Positions 51,801 to 62,175 of a stretch of 64,000 bases of DNA are shown one piece after another. Numbering within the stretch: position 1 is the stretch's first letter; each line of letters starts with the position of its first letter. Below the pieces are notes generated by a model. That model did no database searches and was not told the origin of the DNA. It was given only the letters and a program-made list of their open reading frames with translations. Source of the DNA: Rotaria sordida (lineage: Eukaryota; Rotifera; Eurotatoria; Philodinida; Philodinidae). The stretch is from positions 24,483-88,482 of the forward strand of contig CAJNOL010000901.1 of assembly GCA_905250125.1 (NCBI GenBank), read 5' to 3'. Both the position numbers and the translations under genes were made by a program.

Positions 51801-52398
51801 TTCTTCAACAGTAGGCCAAGAACAAACTGAGGAAATAACATCTGAAATTTATCAAAAGTTAATCTTGTCACATTCAACAGTAATGTCAAAAACAGATATT
51901 TGTGTTAAACTGAAACATTTGTCTGTATCTGCATAAAATCGAGAACAAATTATTCGCAATTTAGTAAATGATAAGTTGGTTTTTATGGGCGATTGGTTTG
52001 CTACGAAGAATCTAAAAGGTATAGTAAGTTTAACAAATGGTTATCTTAATGGACGTCCTGAAAATGGTACTCAACAACAAAAGCACTTTGCCAGTGCCCT
52101 GGCAAAATATGGTATCGATTTTACTGATTTCGATCAGTCTTTCAAAAAAGAAAAAGCTGAAAGTCTTCCACGGACACTTGATGTATCAGATATTAAACAA
52201 TCTTCTTAGCTTTATTCACAAGAATTAGTTAACACCATAAATTCGAATAATTTTCTAAAAAAAAGATTGTCAATTGATCCATCAGCAGTACTTCACGAGT
52301 CAAGTAGTAAGGAAAACTTTAATCTCTTGTAAAATGAAAATATTTTTGTTTTATTGTTAGAACCAAAACGTAATAAACGTATTCAAGTATCAAAGTAG
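48853..52398 (+). pseudogene. Decaying multi-exon gene: three in-frame stops, one frameshift, 5' end lost
   Basis: Exons readable in phase: 48853-48991, 49054-49407, 49488-49559, 49610-49693, 49751-49938, 50562-50774, 51589-51744, 51812-52306, 52361-52398. Nearly all introns have good GT-AG borders and are phase 1; six are 50-81 bp long and two, of 623 and 814 bp, are longer. Lesions: TGA at 48901, an A8 run at 49810-49817 that needs one more A to keep frame, TAA at 51934 and TAG at 52207; after each the frame continues with coding-like sequence. Product features: a Cys/His-containing N-terminal piece (CHLF...STHMLQC, reminiscent of a zinc-binding segment), a long Ser/Asn/Thr-rich middle, a possible winged-helix-like segment (REQIIRNLVNDKLVFMG) and a basic end (PKRNKRIQVSK) like a nuclear localisation signal. 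No family is assigned. Homopolymer error could explain the A8 but not three stops. Confidence 0.65.
50962..51363. mobile_element. Foldback element, 402 bp, in an intron of the decayed gene
   Basis: The left end TAATTGCAGGATAAAGTAG and the right end are inverted, and complementarity extends almost to the centre (CTCTTTCAAAAG..., CAGATAGTATA, TTGTACTACGA). The terminal TA could be a target duplication. It lies between exons ending at 50774 and starting at 51589 and accounts for about half of that 814-bp intron. Confidence 0.8.
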
Positions 52399-52936
52399 CA
52401 TTATTCAACGTCTAATTATAAATAAAAAAATTGCTATTATTTTACTATCACATGCATTTATATCTATATAATTTTTTAGATCTATTTTATATTTGATTAT
52501 CATAAGCATTTTTTCGATTGTATATATGCTTTATGATTCATCATGTAAAGATAATCTCTTGTCTCTTTTATAATTTAACAAAGAAAAAAAAACTTTTACA
52601 TATTTTTTTAGCAAAAGAGTTCAAGACTATGTATCTCTTCACTTTCATATTATTTTTTTTCTCTATTGTAAATTCATTTTGAACTAACTCTTTTCTGTTC
52701 TATTTATATATATTCTGTGTGCAAAAGTATATACATGTATATTTTTCTTGCATACATTGTTTTTTTATTAACGTTCTTTTTTGAACATTGTATTAAATTT
52801 TCCATTTACAATTTTTATCGTCTTCAAACGATATATAACCTGTAATGGAATTTTTGAATAAATTATGAAATAAAAATCTGAAAGACTGGACAATAGCTAA
52901 AGCTACAATACAAACCAGCATTTCGATAAGAGAAAA
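52399..52936. other. Intergenic, AT-rich, no gene seen
   Basis: Poly-T and poly-A rich sequence following the decayed gene. An AATAAA-like signal near 52420 could belong to its 3' UTR. Nothing else was found. Confidence 0.5.
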
Positions 52937-53154
52937 CCCAGGTCAATCAATCCTAACTAACGGATTCCGACGATATCCGGACCGGAATCCGGTAAAATCC
53001 GACAAAAACAGACAGGATTCGATCGGATTTTATGCAAATCCGATGTCAGATCCGACGTCGGAATCCGTTAGTTAGGATTCCGACAAAATTGATATAGGTT
53101 TCAGTCGAAATTATTTGGAACCGACAGGAGCCGATGGGGCGTGATTGACCTGGG
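52937..53154. mobile_element. MITE with CCCAGGTCAATCA ends, 218 bp
   Basis: It begins CCCAGGTCAATCA and ends with its exact reverse complement. The interior is rich in GGATTCCGAC/GATCCGAC words and contains CTAACTAACGGATTCCGAC with an inverted partner near 53060. No coding capacity. It shares end and interior motifs with the larger element at 53307-54667. Confidence 0.8.
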
Positions 53155-53599
53155 AACGAGAAACAATCATTGTACTACATAATATTTTCCAACAATTCCA
53201 ACGTAAACCAATTTATGTCATTATATAATTCATAAACATTGAATTTACCATCTGTAACATTAAAATTCTAATTTTCATAATACCTAATTTACACATTACT
53301 GATAGCATCCCAGGTCCACCAATCCGACAATCGGATCCGATCAGATCCCATAGGAATTTATAAGATCCCAGAGGATCCTATCGGAATCTCAACGGATTCC
53401 GTGAAACGAAAACGCATACGAATCCTGTCGGATTCCAGATCCGATAGGATCCCACTATCGGCGGCCGATAAAATCCTACGGGGCGGAACCGCTCGGATCC
53501 CACTATCGGCGTCCGACAAAATCCGATCGGACCGAACCGATAGGATCCTACAATTTCCAAAGCGAATCCGACGGAAGTAGAACATTGTTCTTTCAAACA

Positions 53600-54190
53600 G
53601 AAAAAAAAGCTAAACTCCTACAATTTTCGACGAAATCCGACGGATGCATATCTTTCTATTCAACCATGTAGATATAAAAAATATAAAATTTACAGCCCAA
53701 TGATGGCTATTCCTTCTTGTTTGAGAGAAAAATGAAATCCTACAATTTCCGATGAAATCCGACGGATGCACATCTTTGTATTTAAATATTTAGATATAAA
53801 AAACATAAAATTTACGGCCCAAGGATGGCTATTCCTTCCTATTTGAGAGAAAAATGAAGTCCTACTATTTCCGATGAAATCCGACGGAAGCACAAGTTTG
53901 TATTTAAACATTAGATATAAAAAATATAAAATTTACAACCCAAGGATCGCTATTCCTTCTTCTTTGCGAGAAAAATGAAATCCTACAATTTCCGATGAAA
54001 TCCGACGGATGTACAACTTTGTATTTAAACATTCACATATAAAAAATATAAAATATACAGCCCAAGGATCGCTATTCCTTCTTGTTTGACAGAAAAATGA
54101 AATCCTACAATTTCCGATGAAATCCGACGGATGCACACCTTCGTATTTAAACATTTAGATATAAAATATATAAGATTTACAGCCCAAGGA
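53600..54190. repeat. 122-bp tandem array, about five copies
   Basis: ACAGCCCAAGG or a variant starts at 53692, 53814, 53935, 54057 and 54179 (spacing 121-122). Each unit contains CCTACAATTTCCGATGAAAT and an AT-rich stretch with TAGATATAAAAAATATAAA. The last unit is interrupted by the MITE at 54192. Confidence 0.9.
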
Positions 54191-54191
54191 T

Positions 54192-54341
54192 TAGGGGTGG
54201 CACTTTAACTTTAAAAACACTTTAAACTTTAAACTTTAATTAAAGTTTAAAGTTGTAAAATTTTTCACTTTAATTAAAGTTTAAAGTTTAAAGTGCCACT
54301 TTAACTTTAACTTTTAAAGTAAAGTTAAAGTGCCACCCCTA
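54192..54341. mobile_element. Short MITE of (ACTTTAA) palindromes nested in the 122-bp array
   Basis: TAGGGGTGGCACTTTAACTT at the left is matched by its reverse complement at the right. The interior is made of AAAGTTTAAAGT words in both orientations, so the whole 150 bp can fold. TA at both outer ends may be the target duplication. It interrupts the last 122-bp unit and is therefore younger than the array. Confidence 0.85.
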
Positions 54342-54667
54342 GCGATGACTGTGATTAATCTCTATCAAAATAAGGTAAAATTGTATCTGAATTCTGATTG
54401 GCTATTGCCCAGCCAATCAGAAGTGAGTCCGACATTTTCCGACAAAATCTGACGGAAGTGTAATTTTCCACATTACACGGTTTCCGACATAATCCGGCTG
54501 CCGGAATACCTATCAGTTCCCACAGTCGGATATGATCGGAATTCCATTAGGATCCGACCGTCGGATCCGTTAGCGATTCCGTTACACGGAATCCTGTCGG
54601 ATTTTGTCGGCTGGTCGGATCCTATGAGATCCGATCGGATCCGCTATCGGATTGGTGGACCTGGGAT

Positions 54668-55131
54668 ACGACGACAATATGCAGCCAGCAGAGAGAGCAG
54701 AAGCTCTTTGTGAAAATTTCCCTTCACCAAAATACGAATTCTAGAAAAACATTCTACATGGATAATATCTTTGTCTAAAAGAAATAAGAGATATTTCAAA
54801 TTGTTTGTTCATAATTCTAAATGATAAATTGATGTTTATTAAATAATTTATAATTGAGAAAATGATGCATATAATATACGAGCAAGGGTCAAAAAAAAAG
54901 TCAAACGACCATAACATCGTTGTCTAATGAAAATAAGAGATGTTTCAAATTGTCTGTTCGTAATTCTACATGATGATTCAATATTTATTCGACAATTTAT
55001 GACTAATAAGATGATGCTTATAATATATGAGCAAGGAGAAAAAGAAAAGAAGTTAAACGAAAGTTACATTTTTTTAGCGAGAATAGAGATGTTTACATTT
55101 TTTTCATAATTTTGAATGTGCGTTTAATATT
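54668..55131. other. Intergenic, AT-rich, contains a loose duplication
   Basis: The words AAATAAGAGATNTTTCAAATTG and TGTTC.TAATTCTA occur at about 54780 and again at about 54923, an imperfect direct repeat of about 143 bp. No gene was found. Confidence 0.4.
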
Positions 55132-55137
55132 TATTCG
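55132..55137 (-). terminator. Polyadenylation signal for the PrimPol gene
   Basis: AATAAA on the minus strand directly after the TAA stop at 55143-55145. The very short distance suggests a short 3' UTR, as in compact genomes. Confidence 0.45.
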
Positions 55138-55142
55138 ATAAA

Positions 55143-56518
55143 TTAAGAAATGTCTTTCCATGGTGGTTTGAAGTTTCTACAATCCGGATCTTTACATTTA
55201 ATTTGATATTTATATGTAACAGTATCAATAACAATACAAGTGTGATTTGACTTATGATGATGTTGTAAACGTTCACAAAAGCGAAATTCACCACCAATGT
55301 TATAAAATAATAACGAGTGATTTTTAGTCGCTTGTTGACATGATAGTACGTAACCATTTGTATGATATGTTTTTGCTATTAATTTTGAAATAAAATTTTT
55401 AAAATGATCTTGTTTGTTGGATACTTCAGTTGTATTTATTGTAGTTGTTCTTTTTACTCGATTAGCTACGCATGCAGATGTGTTTGATATAGTTAAAGAT
55501 GTAAAATAATTTGTAGTAGTTAAGTTCATTATGTGATTTTTATGTCGGTCGGTTAATGACCATTTACTCTCATTATATGAAAAGATTAAAAGATTTGTAT
55601 TATTTATCGTGTAAGATATTAATGCATGATTCAGAATAGAATCATAATTGATGATATTATTCATAAACATATCATGTTGTTCATTTTGTCCATTGAAAGG
55701 AAAATCAGATGTTGTTAATAAAGGATTATCTTGTCCAAATTTCGTTGCTTTGTATAATCTGAATTGTTGATTTTTACTATAAACATGAAGATCAAATATC
55801 CATTGGTAAAAACCATTTGAATCCATTGAAAATGAAATCATATTAATCAAATAAATGGCGAAAAAATAAAAGTACTTTTGAATAGAAGCTTTTGAAAGTT
55901 ATTGCAAGTTACATTAGTTGAAGGTATTATACAATTACAGAAATCTGTACGAGTTAAAATTGTTTGTAAATGTATAAGACAATTATTGAAATTGTTTTCT
56001 GTATGTATATTAATAGATTGTAAAAATTGTTGGTGGCATGAATGTGATAGAATAAAATATGAACAATAGTACAATATCATCATAATGAATTGAAAGATAG
56101 TTTGTTGTGATTCAAATCGTACAATTGTATTTGTATAAATGAAATGATAACTATGTTTTAATTCTGTTGATGCAGATAAAACAAGAAAATGATCAGCAAT
56201 TGATGTTGAATTACGTGTAAGTTGATTAGTACAATTTGAAATAATATAATGAAATAGATTTTGTAAGATTGCTAGAGACTCTTGGATATTTAATAACAAA
56301 GATTTGTCTATATATATATCAACATCGAAATATAATTTACAAAAATTATTTTGACATAGAATCTCATATAATGTACGTTTGGGTGATTCTAAAGAATGTA
56401 ATAATTTTGATAATTCGACAATTATAAGACTTAAAAAGTGGCGCTTTTGATTGTTATGTTCAACTGCGATAACAAAGAAATGTTGTTCATTATTGTTTCT
56501 TGTTGATATGTCGATCAA
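55143..56518 (-). CDS. PrimPol-type primase-polymerase (archaeo-eukaryotic primase fold)
   Basis: Minus strand, exons 56518-55939 and 55888-55143 joined in frame by a 50-bp GT-AG intron (phase 1), about 441 codons. Matches to the PrimPol family: CKLYFDVDIY (metal motif I, DxD where animals usually have DxE), STELKHSYHF (substrate-binding SxH motif), IFDLHVYSKNQQFRLYK (third acidic residue and following signature), and a C-terminal UL52-type zinc finger C...H...C...C (RFCERLQHHHKS, CKDPDC). Family role: primer synthesis and repriming past DNA damage, in nucleus or mitochondria. The 5' end is uncertain: the frame is open upstream to a stop at 56600-56602 and no ATG fits well, so an upstream exon is likely. 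The acidic RPA-binding tail of vertebrate enzymes is absent. AATAAA lies about 6 bp after the stop. It could instead be an element-encoded PrimPol copy. Confidence 0.8.
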
Positions 56519-56602
56519 TAAAGTATTAAGTGTATAATATATTTTAATCGATGGTAAGATAAAATGTATGTAATGTGTACCTTGTGGTAGCGTGACCGCT
56601 CA

Positions 56603-56985
56603 CATTTTATTAACACAGATTTGACTGTAGTGCAATAGATTGCAAGAATGTTTCAAGCGTCCATTGATTCAAGGTGAATTCAGTTTGCTTTTTATATCTT
56701 CTATCAGCTTCTATGTAAGAATTTATTTTGCACTTCTGCAATCGCAAAAGAATTGTTTACGAACGAAAAATATTGTAAAGACTATGTAATCAAGGTTCTA
56801 TATTTGATCAGTGGTGCTCAATTTATATCTTAGGATTGATTCTAGGTTTTTTCGAGATCAAGAGAGTAGAGATATATATCTTTCACATCTTCTATAAGAA
56901 AAAGTCTATTGGTCAATAATGCTTCGTGTGTGTTCCCTAGTGAAAGATCATAGATCAAAGGTCAATTCACCATCCTACTCCTGTA
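56603..56985. other. Intergenic or 5' region of the PrimPol gene
   Basis: Upstream of the in-frame stop of the PrimPol frame. May hold its first exon and promoter, but no unambiguous exon could be picked. Confidence 0.35.
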
Positions 56986-57105
56986 CCTCAAATATCTTCT
57001 ATATCTCCAGTATCTTCTATATCTCTAATATTTCATATATCTTTAATATCTCCAGTATCTTCTATATCTCTAATATCTCCGATGCCTCCTATATCTCCTA
57101 TACTA
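56986..57105 (+). repeat. Pyrimidine-rich minisatellite, TATCTCC-type units
   Basis: Repeats of TCTTCTATATCTC(C/T)A(A/G)TA-like units of about 9-18 bp on the plus strand. Apparent reading frames over it (Ser/Ile/Tyr-rich) come from the repeat. Confidence 0.75.
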
Positions 57106-57209
57106 GGACTTAATTGAGTTTCTGACGAAATTCATAGAAGATATCATATGGTTTTGAGAGAAATTGATGAAAAGCATGATGCGTTAACTCGACTATTTTG
57201 TATACCCCC

Positions 57210-57362
57210 AAGGTCTCCAATATCTCCTTATACCTTTTATATCTGTTTATACTTGCTGTACCCCCTTATACCTCCTATACCTTCTTATACTTCCTTAAAT
57301 CTCCTATACCTCTTTATACCTCCTATACCTCCTTATACTTCCTATACCTACTATATCTTCAT
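57210..57362 (+). repeat. Pyrimidine-rich minisatellite, CTCCTATACCTCCTTATAC-type units
   Basis: Ten or more copies of a degenerate 9-10 bp CTCCT(T)ATAC word. Close in sequence to the array at 56986, so both probably grew from one tract separated by about 100 bp of ordinary sequence. Confidence 0.75.
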
Positions 57363-57655
57363 AAACAAAAAAGTAAAGGAGTTTCCGGAAATTCAAATAA
57401 GGCATCATACGAAGGTAAGAGAAAATATATAAACTAAATGTATTAAAAATGTTTATGATCCGCAACAAAGAAATGATGAAAACAAAGAACTCTATCACAC
57501 CAGCTGCAAATTATAAAACTTCCTCGGTCACACTCACTGACAGAACAAGTATCTATGGTGAAAGAAAAGCAAATGTCACGAACATTTTGAAATTGTCCAG
57601 ACTTTTGTTTGGTGTATCCACAAGAATACTAAGCGTACTTAATCATTACAGCAAA

Positions 57656-58709
57656 TCAATCAGGAGAAAGTTGATTATGAATCAAAGAGTGTAGTTTTAA
57701 AATACTATTTCTTGATCTTAAATCAATATTCAACTGATCAACTGATACATGATCAAAACATCTTTGATAAAGGTATTTCCATTGTCTAAAGGAATACTTA
57801 TCACAAGGCTGAATATCAGCTGTTGTCTTCGGTGGAATCTGTAAAACGTCACATTGAATATTGTCATCGAAAGCTTCAAGAATATTTTCAAAATCAGTTT
57901 GTTCTGACCATGAATCCAAAAATAAAAGGCAATTTTCTTGAACAGATGGTCGTAAAACTTCTTGCGCCCAATATCTAATGTGAGATTTTCGTCAGTTTTC
58001 TCGATTTACTACAAGTTACACGAATATTTTGTGCTTTATAAAGCGTCTGTAATACTCTGGGGCCTAATCTTCCGGACTTTTTTTTTTGTAAGCAGACGAG
58101 CACTGGGCCTAGAATTCTACCACCCATACTTAAAATAGGCATGATTGTGTGTAAATGTGTAGCCGCATTTTGCGAAGCTAGACGACTCAAAATTATTTTC
58201 TCACCCGAGATTGAAAGAGTGCATGTCGAAGGTACCTCATATTCGAAAGCACTTTGGTCAGAGTTGAGAACATGTGTAGATCTAAATCGGGAAATAGCTT
58301 GTTCGGCCTTATCAAGAAATATCTTCTCATCATTAAGAATTTTTTCTCGATCATCCATATAGTTTTTAGTGACAGATTTAGTAACTTTTCTTGACGTGAT
58401 ATGGCGACGGTGCTTGAAATTAAGCAACCAAAAAGAAGATGCAACAAAGTCAAGTAAGTTCATTTCTCGCGCTTTTCTGATGGCAAATTGTCTTAAATCA
58501 TGATCCTGAATTGGTGGACATTTTCTTCGTGCTTGATTAAATTTACTCAAAACGAAGCGATCAAGTTGTTCTAATTTTTGACGTTTTGTTTCCTGCTGCT
58601 TGACGTATTTTCTTACTCTTCTTAACTGCTTTTTATCCTTGATCAAACGGTACCGGCGTTTGACCGACGACAACTGATGAGTATCTGCAAATTCTACAAT
58701 ATCACGCAT
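57656..58709 (-). pseudogene. pogo/Tigger-type DDE transposase with one frameshift
   Basis: Minus strand, about 350 codons. N-terminus (1-115): basic, helix-turn-helix/CENP-B-like DNA-binding region (RRKCPPIQDHDLRQFA, SFWLLNFKHRRH). Catalytic core: first Asp at residue 151 (NSDQSAFEYE), then SGEK and TIMPILSMGGR, second Asp in FLDSW, third in IQPCDKYSFRQWK, as in DDE_1-family transposases that cut and paste DNA with TA target duplications. The frame breaks at an A4 run (57986-57989); removing one A restores the conserved TKSHIRYW junction. This is either a true mutation or a homopolymer error. No bracketing terminal inverted repeats were identified, so it may be a relic. It could have supplied transposase for the TA-flanked foldbacks nearby, which is inference. 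Confidence 0.85.
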
Positions 58710-61700
58710 AGTTTAATAAGAATAGGAATGGCTACTGGCTGTGTAAGTTTCCTCGTTAGTATCGGATTCACTTGTATAAGATTCGCCAGCATCATAATCG
58801 TCGATATCATGTGTGTGTATAAACGATGATATGAAAAAAGAGAGAACTTACTAGAGAACACCAGAAAAATCATTCACTTTCTATACAGAACGACAAATGT
58901 GACCAGAGAGAAAAAAGCAAATATACTACGTACATGTTAAAAGAGAAAAGATAAGTATATATTTATATATTTCAATAGAAGTAAAAAGAAAGATCAAACA
59001 CACATATAGAATGTTTACACAATAAAAATATTGAAGGAAGAGAGCGAGATGATACACAAAACAACATCACTTTGTGTTATGGCAATCATCTTTTTTTTCC
59101 ATCTCGCTATACTATTTGAATTTTATCTTTAAGTTTTTCTTTAAACTATCATAATTACATATTCAGAAAGCCAATAAGTATATGATGAGAAGAAATAAAT
59201 CTTCTACATCGTATCGTGCTCAATTTGAACTCATTTTTAGGAGAAAAATGTGTGTTTTCGTAATTTTTATAATAGTGAAAAAATGATGAAAAAGCTCATA
59301 GCTGTAGCATTCTGAGAAATGAAAAAAGTTGATTCTCTGTTTTTTCCAAAGTTGAACGAAAGCAGCTAAGAGATTTAGATTCGTGATATCCATCAAGGTC
59401 CCTATAGGATAGAATAGTTTAAAATCCTTTCTCAGGAGGGGACACTCTAATATGTTCTTTCGTGAGAGACAGATCCCCACATCCACTCTGATCACTATCA
59501 GAGTTTCGTTTAGAATGTTGTTCTTCTAACAGAATTCAGTGAGAATTTAGTTAGATTCCTGTATCACACTACATTTGGACTACATCTTATAAGTTTAAGT
59601 TTGCATCCTGGTCATAATTCGGCTTAGAACTTTGTTTTTCTAACAGAGTTTTGTTACAATTCTGTTGCTTTAGGCATTTTATATTAGCATATGTGAATAT
59701 CATATACTCTTTTTCTTACACCTGAAGTAAAATTTAGTTACAATACTGCACGTCATTGTGATTTGCAGTATCATACTCCGAGAGTACATGCAATTTATCA
59801 TTACGATTGCCAACGATCAGAATAACTATTTAGAATCTTCGAATCTTTACAGACTATTGGCTTAGTTTATCAAACATAGTTTCATTGGCTGAAAGGTACT
59901 AGAAACTTATTTTTTACACGTCCATGTTGATGGAAAGATTTAGCAACTAAATGAAAGTTTCTTTATATACTATGTATCTGTCGATTCATAACTCTAAATT
60001 TTTAGCCTTTTCCTATAATTGTTTGCATACATCATTTTTATATTTCAGTTGGATTCAAAATTCTGAAGAAACTGTACTGGAGACACAAACTCATGTTGCC
60101 TTTGTCTTAGCAAAAGTGTAGGTAACCGCCGATTCCAACTAAAGCCGTCAGTTAACTGCTCACAACTGACCGATTTCTACATTTGGTATTCATTACTAAA
60201 AAAATATTGAAAATTTAATCTTAAGTATTTATTTATTGATATCGACTTTGACTTTCATATGAAAAGCAAATACTATTTTAGAGTATCCAGAAAGTAGCTC
60301 AACAAAGAAAAAGTTTGAACACATATCTCCGCCATATTTTGCATAAATGGGCTGATACTCTTACCACTGATAAAGGAGTATGTATACCTCATATTTATAA
60401 AGGAAACATTGTTAAAAATTGTTTTAAAGTAACTCCACCCATAATTGAAGACCCTCCTCATAATAGAAGACTCTTGGGAAAAGAATTGTGTTCCGCGTAA
60501 TAGAAGATCCCTCCCCATTTATTTAAGATTTTTTTTTAGAACTGAAGATTTTCATTAGGTTTTTACCCCGAAATGTGTCTATTTCTGGGGTTTTCAGCTG
60601 AAAATTTTCAAATTGATGAGTTCAGCTCTATATATAAGCTTCGAAAATCGTGAAAATTCTTTCTCTAATTTTCAAAATCGCTTCGGTTCTCTGAAAGGAC
60701 CTTTTTAGTTACAAAAACTTATCAGCGTAGCCGCTACGGAGCCAAAGTGCAGTACTCATGAGACTCAGACTACTACAAATTTATATTATACTCCCAAAAA
60801 TGTATGGAAAAGTTTATTTTTAAAAGATATCAAATAAATGAATAGATTACAACTAATTCTATCGTTTGAGTTAAAGCATATTCTGTAAAGCTTTATCCCA
60901 ACGAAATTATTTCATTTCGAATTACTACCTCTCCCTTCGCTCCATTTATCAGATTTCTTGAATATATTTATAATATTAATACAATCGACGCAGAATGTTA
61001 AATTTCTAAAGAAACATTCATCATAATGATTAATTTATAGCAGTTTCTGTTCGTACATTTCAAACATTTTGTTTCTAATACGTGCTTTTTTTTCTTGTTG
61101 CTATTCACTATGTTATTCTTTTGTTAATCGAGATTATCATTATTTCGTATTATTCGATTCAAGCCTTAATTTAATGGCTAAATAAGCTTAGGATAGACAT
61201 TGGTTGTATCTTCGCCAGATCCTAACAACTTTGTATGAATACTAATGTACTGAATAAGACACAAAATAAATATTTCTAAAAGTTAGAAAGTGGTTTGATC
61301 ACGCTTTTATGTAACTTATACTACAGTTATGAAAAATCGCAAAAGATTATCTTTCTCAGGGATCATATAAACTTTTATCTGCGCAAAAAGAGGAGGCTAG
61401 CTTTTTACAAATGCTCACAAAAATATTCAAACTATTGAAAATCAAAAGATTCTAGACGTTTCCGCAACCTTTTAAATCTAAGTAATTGCTACAACATCTA
61501 ATGGGGAAGAGGGAACAAGCTGAAATACCTTGACACTAACTTACGGTTACTAATAGTTTCTTCGGAAATATATGTGAGCTATAAAAAGCTTAAAAACATA
61601 ATATTTAGAAGAGAAACTAGAAATTATAGAATTTTAAAATAATATAGCCGCTGATATTAATTACTCCCTGTTGTTTGTTGCTGTGGAAAGATATAGTGAT

Positions 61701-61912
61701 GTTTTTCCCAGTATCAGGTTACTATGATAGAAACTGAGAAGCCGTAAAAGCCGGAACTTAAACTTGCCTTTACTAAGTTCTTCGAAAATACTCGTGAGTT
61801 TCGCAAAAATCGCAAAAATACAAAAATCATAATACAAGACCCTCTAAAAAATTTTCCCGCTTAAACATAGTAGAAGACCCTGGGCCTTTTATTCTGGGTG
61901 GGGGGGAGTTTA
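58710..61912. other. Intergenic, no supported gene
   Basis: Only isolated frames. An acceptor-like TTTCAG at about 60049 is followed by 23 codons with protein-like sequence (SEETVLETQTHVAFVLAKV) and a stop at 60119-60121, perhaps a terminal exon relic. A loose direct repeat (TCTAACAGA..., about 115 bp apart) lies at 59525 and 59640. Confidence 0.45.
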
Positions 61913-62175
61913 GTGCAACTAACTTCAACAAAAAACTGTAACCTTTCTTGAGTTATGAAAAAGTAATATTGCAATTTTATCAATGGCTGAAAGTTTCGGA
62001 GTACACCGAATAACAAGACATGTATCCGTAGTATAGCTATGAGACCAAACAACACTAATATGAAGAAGTAATCGAAAAAACTAGATATCGTTTATTCCTG
62101 ACTATGAAAATATATATATTGTCTTGTTCATAACTCAAAAAATGTTACAGTTTTTCTTGCTGAAGTTAGTTGTAC
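61913..62175. mobile_element. Small foldback element, 263 bp
   Basis: GTGCAACTAACTTCA, AAAAACTGTAAC and TTGAGTTATGAA at the left are matched by the reverse complement at 62123-62175. The centre is about 150 bp. No coding capacity. Confidence 0.7.

Larger units (their letters stand above)
53307..54667. mobile_element. Element with ATCCCAGGTCCACCAATCCG ends, 1361 bp
   Basis: The left end at 53307 and the right end at 54667 are exact inverted repeats of at least 20 bp. Flanking both ends are GGATCCGATCGGATCC-type palindromic words. The interior holds a 122-bp tandem array (about 53600-54190), a nested short MITE (54192-54341) and an ATTGG-CCAAT hairpin (54394-54420). There is no transposase. 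The ends resemble those of the neighbouring 218-bp element, 150 bp upstream, so both belong to one family. Confidence 0.8.

Noticed and set aside
53358..54154. Several minus-strand frames of 72-75 codons with similar sequences
   Set aside because: They are the 122-bp array and GGATCCGA-rich element ends read in one frame; the similarity is due to the tandem repeat.
57198..57437. Tyr/Pro-rich frames of 79-94 codons
   Set aside because: They are read-throughs of the CTCCTTATAC minisatellite.
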